The translations under genes were made by a program, and so were the position numbers. A stretch of DNA of 26,015 nucleotides from a virus: positions 1 through 26,015 of the IMG/VR virus record IMGVR_UViG_3300049728_000037. One strand, given 5' to 3'. Numbering within the stretch: position 1 is the first letter of the stretch; every line of letters starts with the position of its first letter. The notes beneath the pieces were generated by a model. It was not told where the DNA came from, did no database searches, and saw only the letters and a program-made list of their open reading frames with translations. Positions 16,489 to 23,796 of this stretch are shown here, in pieces.

Positions 16489-16928
16489 TCGGCCCTCACT
16501 GACCCATCGGGTTGTACGATAACCCGCGCATCTGACTCTGAATTCAGAATCTCTTCTAGCTGAGCGATAGTAGGACGTTCTCGCTCCTCATGCCGCAAGC
16601 CGCGCCCCAACAGATCCCCGACGCGAATCTCCAGATACTCCGGCAGATCGCGCCGGTTCTTGTCGCTAGGTAGCAGCCAAATCTGTCCCGCGTAGGCGTT
16701 GTCGGAGTCGAAAAACACTTCGTCTTCTACCTGCACGGGCATTTCGATGAACACGCCCGCCATCGCAACGCCGTCGCCCACCGCTCGCACAATGCCTCGG
16801 TCGGAGCGATACTTGACCCGCTGATCGTCTAGCGGAATCTCGATGCCGGATTCAGACTGCTGAAAGAACTTCTCGACCGGCGTGACCTCAACGATCACGC
16901 GGTCAAGGAATGGCTTGCGGTAGAACAT
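16485..16928 (-). CDS. GroES/Cpn10-like co-chaperonin, 147 aa
   Basis: The gene starts at ATG 16928 behind GGGAGACAAA, directly downstream of the capsid gene. Residues 7-110 follow the GroES order: FLDRVIVEVTPVE (GroES LHDRVIVKRKEVE), then SGIEIP at 27-32 where the mobile loop carries GGIVL, then RGIVRAVGDG (GroES RGEVLAVGNG), VQVEDEVFFDSD (GroES VKVGDIVIF), and YLEIRVGDLLG at the position of GroES's closing strand. GroES is 97 aa; the extra residues 111-147 form a charged helical tail. Phage co-chaperonins such as T4 gp31 assist capsid protein folding with the host GroEL, and the location next to the capsid gene fits this. The mobile loop is changed, so binding to the host GroEL is inferred. 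Confidence 0.8.
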   Translation of the reverse strand: MFYRKPFLDRVIVEVTPVEKFFQQSESGIEIPLDDQRVKYRSDRGIVRAVGDGVAMAGVFIEMPVQVEDEVFFDSDNAYAGQIWLLPSDKNRRDLPEYLEIRVGDLLGRGLRHEERERPTIAQLEEILNSESDARVIVQPDGSVRAE

Positions 16929-16942
16929 TTTGTCTCCCTTGA

Positions 16943-16966
16943 GTGGGCGGATTACGCGCCGCCCAC
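16943..16966 (-). terminator. GC-rich stem-loop between capsid and co-chaperonin genes
   Basis: The sequence GTGGGCGG, an 8-base loop, and CCGCCCAC form a perfect 8-bp GC-rich stem in the 47-base gap after the capsid stop. No T-run follows, so it is not a classical intrinsic terminator. It may protect the 3' end of capsid mRNA, act as an attenuator or serve as a processing site. The next Shine-Dalgarno begins 4 bases after the stem. Confidence 0.45.
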
Positions 16967-16975
16967 GCGGTTAGG

Positions 16976-18331
16976 TTAGCTCGACGCCGGGATCGGCAGA
17001 CCCTGAATCGAGAACTGCCGCTTCGAGTTCGAGCAAATCCACTGCTCCCCGCACTCGTAAGCAAACATCTGCGAATCGAAGTACGTGGTTGTTCCAGAGC
17101 CGTCATTTGTCGGCACCGCAGCAATCGGATTGCCGGGGGTCCACTCATGCAGGCGCGTCGGGAAGAGTTCGCCCTTGTACCAATCTTCCGGCACAAACAG
17201 GTCCATGCGGGTGGGGTCAGCGGTCGAAGAGTACACGATCTCGCGGCCTGCCCACGTTCCTTGCATGTTCTTGCGAGCCAGATCGGGAACTTCCTTGTTT
17301 CCGCCTTCATCCAGACGAGTGTAGCCGGGGTTGTAGAACTCGTCAGCCAACGCAACACCCTGCTGGAAATTGGTGTACCAGAAGGATTTTTCGTTGGCGT
17401 CGTAGTCGTCGCCCAGCGCCCTCATGCGGATCGACTCAACGCGCTGCGCGGTCGAATTGACCAGCGACCCGGAGCCGTTGAAGTTGATGATGGGGGTCTG
17501 GAATCGGCCTGGGTAGTTGGAAACGGTCACGCCGCCACGGGTGCCGGTGTTGGAGTTGTTGATCCAGTACTTCTGGCCCCAGATCGAAGAACCAGCAACG
17601 CCCGTGCCGCCCTGAATTACAAGCAGATCGGTGGTCGTGGTGCCGGTCGGGAGCACGGTCGAGAAGTACAGGGTTTCAGCGACCGGATCGACATAGCTGA
17701 TGAGCGCCGTGGTAATTCCAGTGGTGCGAGCTACGCCGCCCGCAGTGAACACAAGAAGGCCCTGCTGATCGACGAATCGGGAAGCATTCGCCAGCCCGAC
17801 AATGGATGAGGTCTGTGCGCCGCTTCCGGTGTTGTTGTTCACCGTCGCGCTGGACGGGATTACATCGATGGTGCCGGTTCCGTCCGAGTTGAGCAGAGCC
17901 TCGCGGCCATTCTCGAAAGCCAGCAGGGTCTTGTCCATCTCCTCGCGGGAGAACTTGACCAAGCCTTTCTCCTTATCGGAAGTGGCTTCAATTGCCAGGT
18001 TCGAGATTTCGCACACGTTGATGAGGCGGATAGGCGAACCGGCGAACGAGACAAACTGCGAACCCGAACCACGGGGCCAGCTTGCTACTGTGCCTGCTGT
18101 GTCGGAGGCAAACTGCTGGATTCCAGCGCCGCCCTGCACACGAGTCGTCACCCAGAAGGGGGCGCGCGCTTGACCCGCACGGGAGGTCATATTCGAGCAC
18201 TGAATGGTTTTTCCATCGCGCTCAAGGCGCGTCTGGAGCTTGTTGAAATGCTGTTGGAGGTCTGCGATTTTCTCGACAAACGACTCCAATTCAATGTTTT
18301 GCACTGCTAGTTCGGTTGATAGGGCTGCCAT
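16976..18331 (-). CDS. Major capsid protein
   Basis: The 451-aa protein is preceded by AGGAAAAGG just before the ATG and by a leader of about 160 bases. The N-terminus (residues 1-40) is a likely coiled coil (NIELESFVEKIADLQQHFNK), as in capsid proteins with a helical assembly arm. Features typical of phage capsid proteins include KEKGLVKFSREEMDKTLLAF, SIRMRALGDDYDANEKSFWY and the C-terminal MDLFVPEDWYKGELFP. A Thr/Ser/Gly-rich beta insertion spans about 150-260. Position (portal, scaffold, small gene, this gene) and length are those expected for an HK97-fold capsid protein. A 47-base gap with a strong stem-loop separates it from the co-chaperonin gene, which may keep capsid expression higher. 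The fold is inferred. Confidence 0.85.
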   Translation of the reverse strand: MAALSTELAVQNIELESFVEKIADLQQHFNKLQTRLERDGKTIQCSNMTSRAGQARAPFWVTTRVQGGAGIQQFASDTAGTVASWPRGSGSQFVSFAGSPIRLINVCEISNLAIEATSDKEKGLVKFSREEMDKTLLAFENGREALLNSDGTGTIDVIPSSATVNNNTGSGAQTSSIVGLANASRFVDQQGLLVFTAGGVARTTGITTALISYVDPVAETLYFSTVLPTGTTTTDLLVIQGGTGVAGSSIWGQKYWINNSNTGTRGGVTVSNYPGRFQTPIINFNGSGSLVNSTAQRVESIRMRALGDDYDANEKSFWYTNFQQGVALADEFYNPGYTRLDEGGNKEVPDLARKNMQGTWAGREIVYSSTADPTRMDLFVPEDWYKGELFPTRLHEWTPGNPIAAVPTNDGSGTTTYFDSQMFAYECGEQWICSNSKRQFSIQGLPIPASS

Positions 18332-18494
18332 GACCTTTTCCTAAACGTGAGCTACGCGAACGCTCTTGTCTGCGCTCCGTGCGTGTGTCTCATCTAGGAC
18401 TCGGGCCGTTGCGCGAATATCGGTCGCGGGGCCGGGTGGCCGGAAGTTCCTTATTTGCCTTACATGATACACCCGTCTGTCAACTACGGGCGTA
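18332..18494. other. Leader between the 96-aa gene and the capsid gene
   Basis: This is the longest gene-free stretch in the window, about 163 bases. It contains an inverted repeat at its right end and a short GGCC-GGGT-GGCC element near 18430-18441. A TTGACA hexamer on the coding strand at 18478-18483 resembles a -35 box, but no good -10 box lies 16-18 bases downstream. No ORF with a usable start is apparent. The long leader before the most abundant virion protein may host a promoter or a regulated 5' end. Confidence 0.4.
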
Positions 18495-18496
18495 TC
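18466..18496 (-). repeat. Inverted repeat at the stop of the 96-aa gene
   Basis: GATACACCCGT (18466-18476) and ACGGGCGTATC (18486-18496) pair over 10 of 11 positions around a 9-base loop. The stop codon of the 96-aa gene lies in one arm. There is no T-run, so it is a weak terminator at best; it could be an RNA-processing or protein-binding site. Confidence 0.5.
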
Positions 18497-18815
18497 AGTT
18501 GTAATTTCGGCTTGAACGCTGTAGTGCGTCGGCTATCCGATCACAAGCCAACATGCACTGATCAATCTTACACTCAAGCTGCTTTCTTATTTCGTCGATG
18601 AACTCGGGGGACGCTGGAAGCAGGTCCGCAAATTTTTCCGCTACCAACTTCCTAAGCCGAAGATCTTCGTCCCTCAATAGCTCGAGTTTGAGTGTTATCT
18701 TCCTCATCTCGACAGTTTGTCGGGCATTTTCCTGCATTAGACCAGCGATGCCGGTCCACTTCTTAACACGTTCCTGAATTGTCATTTTGTCTCCTGTCTC
18801 CTTCAACTACGGGCG
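18480..18815. repeat. 13-bp direct repeats flanking the 96-aa gene
   Basis: TCAACTACGGGCG occurs at 18480-18492 and again at 18803-18815, on either side of the small gene at 18495-18785. The right copy contains the stop of the scaffold gene and the left copy follows the stop of the small gene. This looks like a cassette bounded by a short duplication. Confidence 0.6.
18495..18785 (-). CDS. Small helical protein between scaffold and capsid genes, 96 aa
   Basis: ATG 18785 is chosen because it follows AGGAGACAAA; the longer frame would start at TTG 18806. The protein is nearly all charged helix with coiled-coil character (MRKITLKLELLRDEDLRLRK, EFIDEIRKQLECKIDQ). It has two cysteines five residues apart (ECKIDQC) and ends in Arg/Asn-rich residues. 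By hand count, GC over 18541-18780 is about 48%, lower than the 52-62% I counted in single lines of the neighbouring genes. With the flanking direct repeats this hints at a later insertion (a 'moron'). It may instead be a capsid accessory or scaffold-related protein. The family is not recognised. Confidence 0.65.
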   Translation of the reverse strand: MTIQERVKKWTGIAGLMQENARQTVEMRKITLKLELLRDEDLRLRKLVAEKFADLLPASPEFIDEIRKQLECKIDQCMLACDRIADALQRSSRNYN

Positions 18816-20078
18816 ATACTGCACCACTGAACCATTCTTCATACGCCACTTGTTCTGGTAAATCCAGTCCGTAGGCGTGCGCTGATAGTCGATTAGGCTG
18901 CGGTCGGGTTTCACACTGACAAACTTCACTCCGGCATCGGCCTGCACAGCCGGCTTCGCGCCGTTTACGACAGGCTTAGAAACCGCTCTGGTTCCCTTTT
19001 CGAGAATCTGCCCGTAATCGCGCCGGATCAAACCTTCAAGCACAGACTTTGCGTGCCGGTTGAACTCTCCCTTGAACGTCGAAACCACGGAAGCCGCATC
19101 CGGGGAACGCTGGGAATTGAACCGCTTCATCTGCGCGGTGTAAGACGTGTTTTTCAGGGCCTGCGCTTGAACACCACTAACCATCTCCTGAGCTAACGCC
19201 CTCTTCTTGTCGTCCGAAAGCCTGATCCCGGACTTTGCCAACTTCTCCATCCACGGACGTAGTTCGCTCGTGAAAACCTGCTCTGCATGAGCATTCGTCT
19301 GAGGATGGACTGAGGTCTTCCAGAATTGCTCGTTGGCAGGAGCGGCTGCCTCTTGCTGGCGGGCTGGAACCGAAGTGCCTTTGTCGGCCTGCTGCGTGCC
19401 CTCTGCCCTCTTCTGTAGTTCGGTGAACCATGTACCCATGCCGCGCACCATGTTGCCGATGCGGCTCACGTGCTCAATAGTCCACTGCGGAATCTGCTCT
19501 TTGGTGAGGTATGCCGGAGGCTTTTCGTTCAGCACATCGACCATGCCCGAATAGTAGCCAGCCAGCGGACTCGCCTCGATTGCCTGCCAGAAATGCGGAG
19601 CCAGGAGCGCGGCGTATGCGTCGGGCGTCGTATCGGCGAGGTGGTCGAGCAACGACGGAGCCATACGCAGAATGCCATCGCGCTGGTCTTCGGCGAGAGA
19701 TTTGATGTCTCCTTGGGCGATAGCATCGAGCATGGTCTGCGACTCAGCCAGCGCCTCTTGAATCGACGTGACCGCATCCATGCCGGTCTTGTCGCCGTGG
19801 GCAATCTGGTTCAGCGTGTCATAGCGGGAGCGGACGCCGTCGATGCCTTTAGGCTCAAGGCGTAGAAGACTCTGTAGGCGCTCATGGTCGCCTTTGATGC
19901 GCTTGAAGTGCTTTCCGGACTCTCCATCTTCCTTGAGGCTTTTGATCCAGTTGGAGTATTCCTTGTCGGCTTGGCGCTGCTGGTCCTGCTTAGAAACTTG
20001 CTGCTGTTGTTCTTCGCCGCCGCCATCACCATGCGTCTCTACTACTGGCTGCTCAACTACTGCTTCCATTGTCTCCAT
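18807..20078 (-). CDS. Probable scaffolding protein, 423 aa
   Basis: The gene starts at ATG 20078 behind GGAGACAAGC. The N-terminus is acidic and Gln/Glu-rich (residues 1-40), followed by predicted helices (YSNWIKSLKEDGESGKHFKR, DAVTSIQEALAESQTMLDAI). Residues about 225-255 are a flexible Gln/Ala-rich linker. The C-terminal part is basic and helical (RFNSQRS, FNRHAKSVLEGLIRRDYG) and ends with TDWIYQNKWRMKNG. Highly charged, largely helical proteins of this size placed between portal and capsid genes are typically scaffolds that guide procapsid assembly; the basic C-terminus would contact the coat. There is no protease motif. The assignment rests on composition and position. Confidence 0.6.
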   Translation of the reverse strand: METMEAVVEQPVVETHGDGGGEEQQQQVSKQDQQRQADKEYSNWIKSLKEDGESGKHFKRIKGDHERLQSLLRLEPKGIDGVRSRYDTLNQIAHGDKTGMDAVTSIQEALAESQTMLDAIAQGDIKSLAEDQRDGILRMAPSLLDHLADTTPDAYAALLAPHFWQAIEASPLAGYYSGMVDVLNEKPPAYLTKEQIPQWTIEHVSRIGNMVRGMGTWFTELQKRAEGTQQADKGTSVPARQQEAAAPANEQFWKTSVHPQTNAHAEQVFTSELRPWMEKLAKSGIRLSDDKKRALAQEMVSGVQAQALKNTSYTAQMKRFNSQRSPDAASVVSTFKGEFNRHAKSVLEGLIRRDYGQILEKGTRAVSKPVVNGAKPAVQADAGVKFVSVKPDRSLIDYQRTPTDWIYQNKWRMKNGSVVQYRP

Positions 20079-20087
20079 GCTTGTCTC

Positions 20088-22619
20088 CTAGTTCAGCGGC
20101 TTACCAACCACCGAAACCTTGCGCTTTGTCGGCACGCCTGTATCCGGGTTTAATCCCTCTGTCTCCTCAGTTACTTCGTGCTCTTGCTCCTGCGGCTGCA
20201 ATGCCTGCGGCGGCATAGCGATCTTCAACCGCTCGAACGCGATGGCCTGCGCTGCCGGGGGCAGCTTAGTAATGTCCGCCGTGAACGAACCGCGCACATC
20301 CATCGGAGGCGGAGGCGTGAGCTTCGCTGCGATCTCCGCGTGCTGCTGCCAGAACAGATGCAAGTTCATCAACCCGGCTTGTGCCTTCTCGTCTCCCGAT
20401 GTTGCAGCGCGTCCCTTTGCCGACTTCATAGCCGCCAAAGCAATCTGCGCGTAAATCTGGTGGTCCTGCGATGCGTCTTGAGGCACTGGGACAGAGCTGA
20501 TATCGGGCATGGTCTGCTGAAGCTGCTGCAATGCCTGGGTCAACTGCGCGACCTGCTGCTGCGCCTGCTGAATAACCTGTTGACGCTGCATCGGGTCTTG
20601 CGTCTGCCCTGCGGCCTGTTTGGCCTGCTGATCGACGGCCTGAATCTGTTGCTCAAGTTGGGCAATCTGCGGATTCGGTACGGGCGACTCCATGAGTGCT
20701 TTCTGCGTGGCATCCACGGCACCCAAAAGATCATCCCATCCGGGAATCTGCAAGCCTGAAAGCGACGGCATTTTACGCAACAATTCGAGATTGCGAGGAT
20801 CGGACAAAATCGCCCCATAGAGGGGAACTGTTCCCATCGCCTGAAGCATTGCGCCAATCTCTGCTTGCTGCTCTGCAATGGTCGGAGGAATCTCGGTCGA
20901 AGTAGGCCATACCAGCACATCGCCGCGCAGTTTCTTGACGTTGACGCGCAAACGCTCTCCGGGTAAGCCAACAGTAAAATCAGCCTGCCGGTTGTCCGCA
21001 GCAGACTTGATGGCCTGTGCGCAAAAACGCGCGGTTGCCTCCGACATATCGCACCACGGGAGCGAGAAAACCTGAAGAGCCTGGTCTCGATTTAGCCGAG
21101 CCTCCCCAAATGTCCCCTTAGCTCCAGCATCGTCTTCAATCCCGAACACGGCAGGAGAGCCACCGTCCATTGCCTCTGGAGCGCCATTAATGAACCACTG
21201 AATTGATTCCATTAAGCTATTGTTCGGCTGTGGAACCTTTTCAATCGCCGTGATCTGGTCCATTGTCATGTTGTGCTGTGCAAGCCACTCAAGATCGACG
21301 GGGATTCCCTTCTGTGGGTCATTGACTTGACTGTTTACCGCCTCGGTATCGATGGCGGGTTCGCCCCAGAATCTCTTAGCCACAGCCGCGCGCTCGTATC
21401 GATCAGCAAGAGAAATCTTGGCATTCAGAACCTTCTGTAACGGCAGGTAGTTCGTGCCTATCGACTCTCGATTCTGCCCGTCGCCGGGGGTTGCATGGCA
21501 ACCTGAAACGTGATCATCGAACGAACCCTCTCGGACAAGGCCGATTTCTCCTCCAGCAGTCCAGACCTCAAGACCGGATGGAAACTCATCGTAAAACATC
21601 TGACGCTTGGATTCGTCTGTGATGGCCTCGTACTGATAAGGCCGGAAGAAAAATACCGACTCTGTGGTGTCTCCCGCATACGCCTCTCCGCTGGTGCTCG
21701 AAGCCTGCACAGCCAGCCTGACGTTAGCCCGTGCCATGCGGTCAAGCTGTCCCATCGCGTCTTTGTTGGCTCCGCCAGTGATTCTTTCTCTGATCCACGG
21801 ATACCGCGCGCGCAACTGCTCACGGTTTCTTTCGCGTGAGAGCCTGATCCAGCCGCACTCGTCGAACGTGTCGGCCATCATCGGAGCCTTGCGTTCCAGT
21901 TTTCCGAAGACCTCAACCTCTTCGCGGCGTGCTGGCTGCGGGTCGCCGTTCTCGTCAATCTCTTGCCCGTAGCGAGAGTCAGCCACGGTGTAGACCAAAA
22001 AGACCGCAGCCCCATCGGTGTAGAGATACGAAGCACACTCAGACATGCGGCGCTTGAGCTTCGCCTGTTCCCTGAATGCCTTGAGGTACGGCACAGCCTC
22101 CTGTGAAGCCTGCTGGTCCATCGTGTCGTCGTCGTCATCGGGAACTGGCTGGACGGGAGGAACCTCTCTTGATAACAGGGCGGTGATCTTCTTATGACGT
22201 GCGCCGTACACGTTGCACGAAAACAGCTTCATGGAATTCTGGGTTTGCAGGATCGACGCGCCAGTAGTTCCCGCAGATCCGCCAAACATGCCCCATCCCT
22301 TCCAGCCCACATTCAAGAAGTGGTAGTTTCTGCGGAATAGCCTTTGCTCCCACGCCTGAAGCACTTCCCAGATACGCGCCGCCGAGTCCGAGCGTTCTAC
22401 GCCCGCAATCAACTCGTCAACGCAGCCCTTGTACTCGCCCAGCTCGTCGGGTCCAAAGCAATCGGCAGGCGAACAGCGCCACGGAGCCTTTTCGCCGGGA
22501 GTGTAGTTCCATTGCGAGAAGTCGATTGGCGTGAGATGGGGAGCAGTGCTTTCGGAGTCGCCTTCGGACTCTACGAGTGCTTCTGCGTCTGCGCCGGATG
22601 TGGCGGGAATATCAGGCAT
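20088..22619 (-). CDS. Portal protein, 843 aa
   Basis: The start ATG overlaps the previous gene by 8 bases, with GAGGA 5 bases upstream. Length and order (terminase, small genes, this gene, scaffold, capsid) fit the portal, the dodecameric ring through which DNA enters the head. The size suggests the long, P22-like type rather than the ~500-aa siphovirus type. Recognisable segments are the N-terminal disordered region (1-45), a globular body with WIRLSRERNREQLRARYPW and LQKVLNAKISLADRYERAAV, then the wing/stem region with AVFGIEDDAGAKGTFGEARL. A Gln-rich helical region spans about 650-705 and could form a long barrel or contact internal proteins. The C-terminus is Glu/Pro-rich. There is no clear catalytic motif. 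Confidence in the coding call is high, in the family good. Confidence 0.85.
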   Translation of the reverse strand: MPDIPATSGADAEALVESEGDSESTAPHLTPIDFSQWNYTPGEKAPWRCSPADCFGPDELGEYKGCVDELIAGVERSDSAARIWEVLQAWEQRLFRRNYHFLNVGWKGWGMFGGSAGTTGASILQTQNSMKLFSCNVYGARHKKITALLSREVPPVQPVPDDDDDTMDQQASQEAVPYLKAFREQAKLKRRMSECASYLYTDGAAVFLVYTVADSRYGQEIDENGDPQPARREEVEVFGKLERKAPMMADTFDECGWIRLSRERNREQLRARYPWIRERITGGANKDAMGQLDRMARANVRLAVQASSTSGEAYAGDTTESVFFFRPYQYEAITDESKRQMFYDEFPSGLEVWTAGGEIGLVREGSFDDHVSGCHATPGDGQNRESIGTNYLPLQKVLNAKISLADRYERAAVAKRFWGEPAIDTEAVNSQVNDPQKGIPVDLEWLAQHNMTMDQITAIEKVPQPNNSLMESIQWFINGAPEAMDGGSPAVFGIEDDAGAKGTFGEARLNRDQALQVFSLPWCDMSEATARFCAQAIKSAADNRQADFTVGLPGERLRVNVKKLRGDVLVWPTSTEIPPTIAEQQAEIGAMLQAMGTVPLYGAILSDPRNLELLRKMPSLSGLQIPGWDDLLGAVDATQKALMESPVPNPQIAQLEQQIQAVDQQAKQAAGQTQDPMQRQQVIQQAQQQVAQLTQALQQLQQTMPDISSVPVPQDASQDHQIYAQIALAAMKSAKGRAATSGDEKAQAGLMNLHLFWQQHAEIAAKLTPPPPMDVRGSFTADITKLPPAAQAIAFERLKIAMPPQALQPQEQEHEVTEETEGLNPDTGVPTKRKVSVVGKPLN

Positions 22620-22851
22620 TCGCGTCCTCGTTCAAGATCGGGCAACCGTTGTGGTACTCGCTCAAGCAGTTCAATTCGTCGTTGAATTTTTCGCGATCTT
22701 CGGTAGAAAGCGATGAAAGGTATCTTTCAAGTGATTCAGCTAGTTCTGTGCGGTTTATGCCGACACTTTTTCGTGCTTCCTGCTGCGCATAGATGCGCTG
22801 CCAGTTGTCACGGTAAGCATCGTTTGCGGGCTGGCTGTGGATGTCAGTCAT
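22612..22851 (-). CDS. Small acidic protein upstream of portal, 79 aa
   Basis: The gene starts at ATG 22851 immediately after the TAG of the previous gene, with GGAG 5 bases upstream. The protein is mostly helical and acidic (TELAESLERYLSSLSTEDRE, then NCLSEYHNGCPILNED) with two cysteines nine residues apart. It overlaps the portal start by 8 bases, so the two are coupled. One 60-base line inside it (22681-22740) has only about 40% GC by hand count. No family is recognised. It belongs to the run of tiny genes between terminase and portal. Confidence 0.7.
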   Translation of the reverse strand: MTDIHSQPANDAYRDNWQRIYAQQEARKSVGINRTELAESLERYLSSLSTEDREKFNDELNCLSEYHNGCPILNEDANA

Positions 22852-23055
22852 CTACGCTCCGTGCCGCATGTGGCTCAGGCCGAGTCCGCTGATTGCCTTC
22901 TTGCGCAGCGTCGGGTTGCTCGAATGACTCGCCGCCTTCATCTTCTCCTGCCCGATCTTCTGGTCGCGCGGGATGTGCAGCATATCGTGCAGACTGCCTT
23001 CCTTGACGGAGAAGCTGCCCTTTGAACCAAGATTCACGCGCTTTGTTTCTGACAT
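22852..23055 (-). CDS. Small basic protein, 67 aa
   Basis: The start ATG has AGG 8 bases upstream and overlaps the preceding gene by 22 bases. The central part (SLHDMLHIPRDQKIGQEKM) followed by AASHSSNPTLRKKAISGLGL resembles a short basic motif I associate with small phage proteins next to portal genes, with the signature 'H-S-x-N-P-x-x-R-K-[KR]-A'. Such proteins are abundant but of unknown function; binding of DNA or capsid is possible. The C-terminus is His/Arg-rich. There is no signal peptide or membrane segment. Confidence 0.7.
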   Translation of the reverse strand: MSETKRVNLGSKGSFSVKEGSLHDMLHIPRDQKIGQEKMKAASHSSNPTLRKKAISGLGLSHMRHGA

Positions 23056-23246
23056 TGGTTCAACCTTTCCATAATGCGATGCGCCAGCGGAGCCGGAACC
23101 TTCCCAGCATCCGCCAGATTCTTAGCCGCCGAGCGTATCTGAGACGGTCTGGCGCTCCAACGCATCGAGGACTCGTCGCGCAGGTACGCCTCAATAAGCC
23201 TTCGGAGATTCCGCTTGGCTTCCAACTTCCGGCGCTTGTCCAGCAT
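23034..23246 (-). CDS. Small basic helical protein, 70 aa
   Basis: I choose ATG 23246 because GAGGAG lies 7 bases upstream; the longer frame upstream is Arg/Pro-rich and overlaps the 96-aa gene heavily. The protein is strongly basic and helical (LDKRRKLEAKRNLRRLIEAY, then SQIRSAAKNLADAG) and ends MERLNQCQKQSA. Net positive charge suggests contact with DNA or an acidic partner. It overlaps the 96-aa gene by 56 bases and the 67-aa gene by 22 bases. No family is recognised. Confidence 0.65.
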   Translation of the reverse strand: MLDKRRKLEAKRNLRRLIEAYLRDESSMRWSARPSQIRSAAKNLADAGKVPAPLAHRIMERLNQCQKQSA

Positions 23247-23481
23247 TGGCTCTCTCCTCGTCAGTCGGCGCGAATGGAACAAGCGGCTTGGACGTATCAC
23301 CGACGCCGTATGATCCAGGGTAATCCTTGCCATCGCTGACCTGGGTCCAGTTGTCGGCGTAACGCTCAGTCCCGGAACCGTCATCCGAAGGCCAGAGTTT
23401 GCCTTCGATGGCTTCAAGGCGCTTTTCTAGATCGCGCACCACGGTTTGCAGATTCAACTGGGATTTTTCGGGGTAGCTCAC
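23191..23481 (-). CDS. Small coiled-coil protein, 96 aa
   Basis: The gene starts with GTG at 23481 in a GTGA overlap with the stop of the His-rich gene; the Gly-rich end of that gene supplies AAGG upstream. Residues 5-30 form a probable coiled coil (LQTVVRDLEKRLEAIEGKL). The rest is acidic, Pro/Gly-rich and probably disordered (WTQVSDGKDYPGSYGVG, TDEERANAG). A short helix with a disordered tail is typical of small accessory virion proteins, but no family is recognised. Confidence 0.65.
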   Translation of the reverse strand: MSYPEKSQLNLQTVVRDLEKRLEAIEGKLWPSDDGSGTERYADNWTQVSDGKDYPGSYGVGDTSKPLVPFAPTDEERANAGQAPEVGSQAESPKAY

Positions 23482-23795
23482 ATTTCACCGCCTTCTCCGC
23501 CGCCGTTGCACATTCCACCTGGGCAATCGGGATGCTCTTCCGGCCCGCTCATCTGGCCGTCGTGCGAGATGTGATGGGCCGTGTGCCGACCATCGCCGTG
23601 ATGCTGGATGTGCGAATGGCCGTGGCCTGTCGCCGCGTGCATCTTCTGCAAATGCTCTTGAATCTGGCCTTCGGGGTCAGTCTCTCCCTCTGGCGCTTCG
23701 CCTTCCGGGGCACCCTTGGCTTCGGGTTCCTTGCCACCGCCCGAACCGCCGAGGTAGCCTTTGCCGAACTTCATGCTGTAGCCTGCTGTTGACAT
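23478..23795 (-). CDS. Histidine-rich small protein, 105 aa
   Basis: ATG 23795 is preferred because AAGGAG lies upstream (AAGGAGAACTGAAATG); the longer frame is Arg/Ser-rich shadow sequence. Residues 1-20 read MSTAGYSMKFGKGYLGGSGG, then a Glu/Pro/Gly linker (22-45). Residues 48-78 hold eleven histidines (KMHAATGHGHSHIQHHGDG, then RHTAHHISHDG), and the end has CPGGMC (C91, C96) and Gly/Glu. The pattern suggests metal binding, for example Zn, Ni or Cu. Its neighbours are the coiled-coil gene upstream and the 96-aa gene downstream. No function is assigned; the composition makes a chance ORF unlikely. Confidence 0.7.
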   Translation of the reverse strand: MSTAGYSMKFGKGYLGGSGGGKEPEAKGAPEGEAPEGETDPEGQIQEHLQKMHAATGHGHSHIQHHGDGRHTAHHISHDGQMSGPEEHPDCPGGMCNGGGEGGEM

Positions 23796-23796
23796 T

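Noticed and set aside
16943-17809. 288-codon plus-strand frame
   Set aside because: Antisense to the capsid gene, with shadow-like composition and no plausible ribosome site in context.
18478-18483. TTGACA as a -35 promoter box for the capsid gene
   Set aside because: No acceptable -10 box lies 16-18 bases downstream, so a promoter is not claimed.
18480-18815. Direct repeats as phage attachment sites
   Set aside because: They are short, lie inside the capsid module, and no integrase is present; a gene-cassette explanation fits better.
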